NCBI GenBank assembly: GCA_014529385.2
Contig: CM043944.1
Location: forward strand, 90,317,384 to 90,377,383
Direction: 5' to 3'
Length of the DNA stretch: 60,000 nt
DNA from: Adiantum capillus-veneris
Taxonomy: Eukaryota > Streptophyta > Polypodiopsida > Polypodiales > Pteridaceae
Shown here: piece by piece, positions 56,848 through 60,000 of the stretch
How the letters are laid out: the number at the start of each line of letters is the position of its first letter
Position numbering within the stretch: the first letter of the stretch is position 1
Notes under the pieces: model-generated
Databases searched by the model: none
Told to the model about the DNA's origin: nothing
What the model saw: only the letters and a program-made list of their open reading frames with translations
Made by a program: the position numbers and the translations under genes

Positions 56848-57060
56848 TATGAGGTCGAGAAAGTCCTAGATTCTCGAGTTTTGTGTGGCAGGTTACAGTA
56901 CTTGGTGCATTGGAAAGGCTGTATGATGTTAGTGAACGAACCTGGGAGCCAGCACACAATCTACAACATGCATCTCTCAAAGTCCAAGAGTTCCATCAAC
57001 AACATCCATGGAAGCCCAACTCAAGAAACACCACTGCTCCTCGTGGAACTCGTCGCTAGA
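56848..57060 (+). pseudogene. Inner chromovirus chromodomain
   Basis: After a TAA, the frame reads YEVEKVLDSR and LQYLVHWKGC; after a shift, ERTWEPAHNLQHASLKVQEF. The pattern matches chromodomains, with the aromatic residues Y, W and W of the methyl-lysine cage readable across the shift. It would target integration to marked chromatin. Confidence 0.88.
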
Positions 57061-57071
57061 GGAGGGGGTAA
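57057..57071 (+). promoter_or_regulatory. Polypurine tract of the inner chromovirus
   Basis: AGAGGAGGGGGTAA ends directly before the 3' LTR TGTCATGG. Confidence 0.9.
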
Positions 57072-57801
57072 TGTCATGGATGCTTGAGAGTCAGTCGCTG
57101 CCTGCATCATCGCCTATGTCATCGCCTACATCATCACTAGAAGGCTCTAGAAGAATCTAGAAGGATCTAGAAGATTCTAGAAGGATCTAGAAGATTCTAG
57201 AAGGATCTAGAAGATTCTAGAAGGTTCTAAAAGTATAAAAGCGATTCTAGAAGTTTCTAGAAGCTTGAAGAAGATTTCGAAAGAATCTAGAAGTTTCTCG
57301 AAAGCTCTAGAAAGTTGAAGAAGGATCTAGAAGGTTCTAGAAGAATTGGAAGGATCAAGAAGTTTCTAGAAGCTTGGAGAAGATTCTGGAAGAATCTAGA
57401 AGTTTTTGGAAAGCTCTAGAAAGTTGAAGAAGAATCAAGAAGGTTCTAGAAGATTCTAACCTCCTCAATAAGAACCTAGAAAGTTCTAGCCTCCTCAAGT
57501 AACCTCCTCAAGCACTAGTATAAATAGGGGTCTTGGGCCACAAGCCCCTCAGTCTTTCCAACACCAGTTATGAGGCTCCTATGAGGAAAACTCTCTTCTA
57601 GTTCTTGTCTTATGTTCAAGTCTTGTCCTTGCAATCAAACCTTGTCTTGTACTCAAGTCATGTAATCCATGTTTTGTATCTATCTCTCTTAATACAGTAT
57701 TAAGTCTTATAATCAATATTAAGCTTATCATCAAATCCAAGTTCTTGTACATTGTGAGCACCTCCTCTTCCTCTCCTCTAGCTCTATATGTGCTCATAAC
57801 A
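57072..57801 (+). mobile_element. Inner chromovirus 3' LTR (730 bp)
   Basis: Same start (TGTC-TGGATGCTTGAGAG) and end (CTCATAACA) as the 5' LTR. The extra 131 bp lie mainly in a 20-bp-period array of AGGATCTAGAAGATTCTAGA at 57,160-57,225. TATA at 57,519. The R-start word reads AGTCTTTCCAA, one mismatch from the 5' copy. Confidence 0.95.
57170..57456 (+). promoter_or_regulatory. Expanded heat-shock-element cluster in the 3' LTR
   Basis: Perfect three- or four-unit arrays at 57,170-57,182, 57,190-57,202, 57,210-57,227, 57,245-57,262 (TTCTAGAAGTTTCTAGAA), 57,290-57,302, 57,330-57,342, 57,359-57,371, 57,379-57,391 and 57,439-57,456, against four in the 5' LTR. Confidence 0.85.
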
Positions 57802-57806
57802 TAAAC
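57802..57806. repeat. Target site duplication TAAAC (right)
   Basis: Matches 51,920-51,924. Confidence 0.95.
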
Positions 57807-57889
57807 ATGGGGGCATCATCATTAGCACCTTCATGTGCAAAATCAAAGTTATCAATGTTCATTCTACTCTCTTGGTTATTGTCAGCCAT
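57807..57889 (-). pseudogene. Outer chromovirus gag N-terminus
   Basis: Begins MADNNQESRMNIDNFDFAHE and reaches ANDDAPMF at the insertion point; the frame continues at 51,919 downward. The start lies about 380 bases after the primer site. Confidence 0.85.
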
Positions 57890-58271
57890 GCTAATTATAC
57901 TTATGTGTATTCTTTGGCAACTCAAAACCTTCGTTGCTACTCCTCTTAGCCTTTGAAAATAAGCACTTAAGTATCTACACCCACGGCTCAAATTGGTTAA
58001 TTATAGAGAGTAGTGGGGTGGGTCTAACATAGAAGAATTGTCGAGGGATAGCTCCTTCCAGACTTCTTATGGCTCAATAATGGTGAAGCCGTAGGCAAGT
58101 CTAAAAAGACCCCATTATTAAGACCAAAGCTCCCGAGGTGTGCACCATATCCCACATAGTGGACTCAACAAAACCGAAATAGATCCCAGGCCCACTTACT
58201 CTAATATAATTAACAAAATCAACTATTAACAGGCTTATCAAGGACCTCTCTACTTAATCAAGGAAAGGGAA
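57890..58271 (-). other. Outer chromovirus leader
   Basis: Non-coding leader between primer site and gag. No palindromes of the A/B type are seen. Confidence 0.6.
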
Positions 58272-58291
58272 ACCAAATGGCTTGATACCAA
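58272..58291 (-). promoter_or_regulatory. Primer binding site, initiator tRNA-Met type
   Basis: On the minus strand TTGGTATCAAGCCATTTGG follows the LTR end. It differs from TGGTATCAGAGCC by loss of a base. Confidence 0.75.
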
Positions 58292-59701
58292 CGTAATGGA
58301 AATGACCTATGAATTTTGAGAATAGCGGAATTAAGAGAATTAGAGTGAGCATTTTTGTGAGATTTCTTTGAGAAAATGGAGGGTGAATTTAATTGATGGT
58401 AGCAAAATAAACATAGTACTTAATTAACTTGGCATGAACAATACTTTTGCAAGAGAGAGAATATTAGAGAACATGACAATAGTTGAGGACCGGATTTACT
58501 TGGAGTTGATCCCCCCTCCAAAAGGCGTTTGTATTATAGATTCTCCCATCAACAAAGACTTGTTACAATACAATATTTGTGTTCCTTGTGACCTTGGTGA
58601 TTCTATGAAGATGGAAAGCTTCATGCATCACGAGTTTAACATAAACTTTGCAAAAAGCATGAAGGCCTTAAACACCTTCGAAGGTGGAGAGAGCTAGCGG
58701 AGAATGAGGGTAGGGAAGAGGAAGAAGAATCATCCATAGGAGAAAGAAATAGTTCCTCACTTATCATCACTCTTCTTGCTTAGCATAACATAATAGCATA
58801 GTAATGAAGATGAAGAAGATGGAAAGCTTAAGCATTGAAGCATGGTCCTTGGTTGGATTTGCATTCCATAGCCAAGATTGTTGGTGTAGGCTCTCCACCT
58901 CTCAACAACCTTGGAGAAGGAGATGGAGCTCTTGCCTTTGCACTCCACACAATGAGAAAATGTGTGTGTGTGTGTGTGGGAGAGTATTACCCCCCTCTCA
59001 TGCTTGGTCCACACCTCTCTCTCTCTCTCTCTTGTATTATTTTAATATTTCATTTAGACATGTGTCCTCTTTTTTTCTCTTTGAGAGAAAGAACTTAATT
59101 ATTTATTTTTATGTATTTAAATTCTCATTGGACACCTTTAAAACCTATCCAATAGCATTCAAACACATCAAGAGGGCCACATGTGGAGGATCATTTGAAC
59201 ATGTGTCTTTTATGCTTATTAAGTCATTTGGTTGAATGGAATACTTTAAGGACTTAATCAATCAAGCATGGAAACGTTCATGCCTCTTGAGAGTTATCTT
59301 TGAATTGAATACTTCAAGAACTTTAGTCATTTAAGCATGTGAGAAACACCTCAGGTAAGGTTCCCACGAACACTTAGAAAGCCAACAAGCACCTCATGCT
59401 TGGATAGGATTCCCACCTCAAGGTCACCCCTAGCTTGCCTAAAGTCAAAAGACTTTTGAACACTAACTTTCGGAGGTCTTTAATGAAGCTAACCCTATGG
59501 TCTTTAAGCTCCATTAGGTAGCATTGCTCTTTAACATACCATCTCTCATTTGGACCCCTTTTAACCTTGGCCCCATGTTGAGACAGATCCATAAACACAT
59601 GTCTATATTATAATCCTTGTTCCCGTTCATTCTCCCACATTAAATGATTAGTTTAATATGAGAAAACCATTTGGGTTGGTTAGATATTAGATTTTAGGAC
59701 A
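58292..59701 (-). mobile_element. Outer chromovirus 5' LTR
   Basis: On the minus strand TGTCCTAAAATCTAATATC...CATTAC, about 1.41 kb, aligned along its length with 45,575-46,985. A short (TG)n at 58,962 and (CT)n near 59,018 are shared with the 3' LTR. Confidence 0.92.
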
Positions 59702-59706
59702 CATGG
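59702..59706. repeat. Target site duplication CATGG (right)
   Basis: Matches 45,570-45,574. Confidence 0.95.
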
Positions 59707-60000
59707 TCTAGCCTAATTAAGTCTAGGTGGCATCTTAGGGGAACTGCTGACGAAGTGCAAAAGAGCAGCTAGGGTATTGGAGTGGGGGGAAGAAACTAGG
59801 TACTTCAAGAACTCCATCTTGCACTAGTTACCCTGGCTCGCCAAACTTCTTAGACCACCACAAAGCCCCTATTGGATAGAAACTGCCAAGAATGTGAATA
59901 ATAAGGGTCTGAATCGGTTTGCTCAACTCTAGGATGTTAACAGTGAGAACTGGAAAACCATTGACTTGCTAATAACCCAATATCAACTAAATGGATTTAA
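59707..60000 (+). pseudogene. LINE ORF2 fragment, right part of the interrupted target
   Basis: With stops, the plus frame reads RYFKNSILH, LPWLAKLLRPPQSPYWIETA and SENWKTIDLLITQYQLNGF. These fit the region after the reverse transcriptase of plant LINEs and continue the fragment at 45,340. It runs off the window. Confidence 0.5.

Larger units (their letters stand above)
51925..57801 (+). mobile_element. Inner chromovirus (Tf1/sushi or Tcn1-like), 5.88 kb
   Basis: Complete structure: LTR (51,925-52,523), primer site, gag, protease, reverse transcriptase, RNase H, integrase, chromodomain, polypurine tract, LTR (57,072-57,801) and a 5-bp TSD TAAAC. The order of domains and the pol sequence style (KSPVGAPILFVKKKDGTLR; GDEWKTTFWTRYGHFEY) are those of the Tf1/sushi and Tcn1-like chromoviruses. 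The LTRs are clearly similar but differ by substitutions and by repeat number. Coding frames carry about six lesions. Confidence 0.95.
45575..59701 (-). mobile_element. Outer chromovirus (Ty3/gypsy), split by the inner element
   Basis: From right to left on the minus strand: 5' LTR (59,701-58,292), initiator-Met primer site, gag start, a 5.9-kb plus-strand insertion, the rest of gag, protease, reverse transcriptase, RNase H, integrase, a decayed chromodomain, and the 3' LTR (46,985-45,575). The TSD CATGG is perfect. Without the insertion it is about 8.2 kb, normal for plant chromoviruses. Most domains contain stops. Confidence 0.95.

Overview
This window reads as repeat-dominated nuclear DNA of a land plant. 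It contains Ty3/gypsy retroelements primed by tRNA-Asp and by initiator tRNA-Met, two plant-type LINE remnants, a hAT transposase remnant, and very long (AC)n and (AG)n microsatellites. The pol of the youngest element most resembles the Tf1/sushi and Tcn1-like chromoviruses, which as I recall are known from fungi and non-seed plants. A moss, lycophyte or fern is therefore a reasonable guess, but the species is not determined. I see no intact host gene, rRNA, tRNA or CRISPR array. Almost every coding region is broken by stops or frameshifts.

Layout. 1-5.5 kb: non-coding DNA with microsatellites, a 524-bp tandem duplication and two copies of a ~0.4-kb repeat. 5.5-14.1 kb: element A, with an LTR, a tRNA-Asp primer site, a long leader carrying eight 22-bp palindromes, decayed gag, a retropepsin, and a block of W-x-P-K repeats. 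14.4-16.1 kb: five tandem hairpins, then a protein-kinase-like ORF. 16.35-18.06 kb (minus): a LINE 3' end with a microsatellite tail, joined through (AG)n to a possible B3-like segment. 20.3-23.9 kb (minus): unrecognised decayed ORFs split by a solo LTR. 24.0-28.4 kb: a satellite-like array built on CATGGTC/GACCATG words. 28.4-31.0 kb: the 5' end of a chromovirus. 31.1-36.3 kb: element B, a relative of A whose leader palindromes differ from A's by matched changes in both arms. 36.5-38.6 kb: a pseudokinase-like ORF, an unknown ORF and a RING-H2 ORF. 38.7-39.15 kb (minus): an LTR/primer-site relic of the A family. 39.8-40.7 kb (minus): hAT transposase. 41.4-45.0 kb (minus): broken ORFs of unknown function with a 1.37-kb partial tandem duplication.

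45.57-59.71 kb is a resolved nest. A minus-strand chromovirus (45,575-59,701, target duplication CATGG) sits in a LINE fragment and is itself split in gag by a plus-strand chromovirus (51,925-57,801, target duplication TAAAC). The inner element's LTR is packed with perfect heat-shock-element arrays upstream of its TATA box. Its primer site is complementary to the predicted first 11 nt of its own transcript, as in self-primed Tf1/sushi elements.

The best candidates for undescribed biology are the covarying palindrome arrays in the leaders of A and B, the inner element that combines predicted self-priming with a heat-shock promoter, the five-hairpin array at 14.4 kb, and the recurrence of kinase-like and RING ORFs beside the A/B retroelement family.
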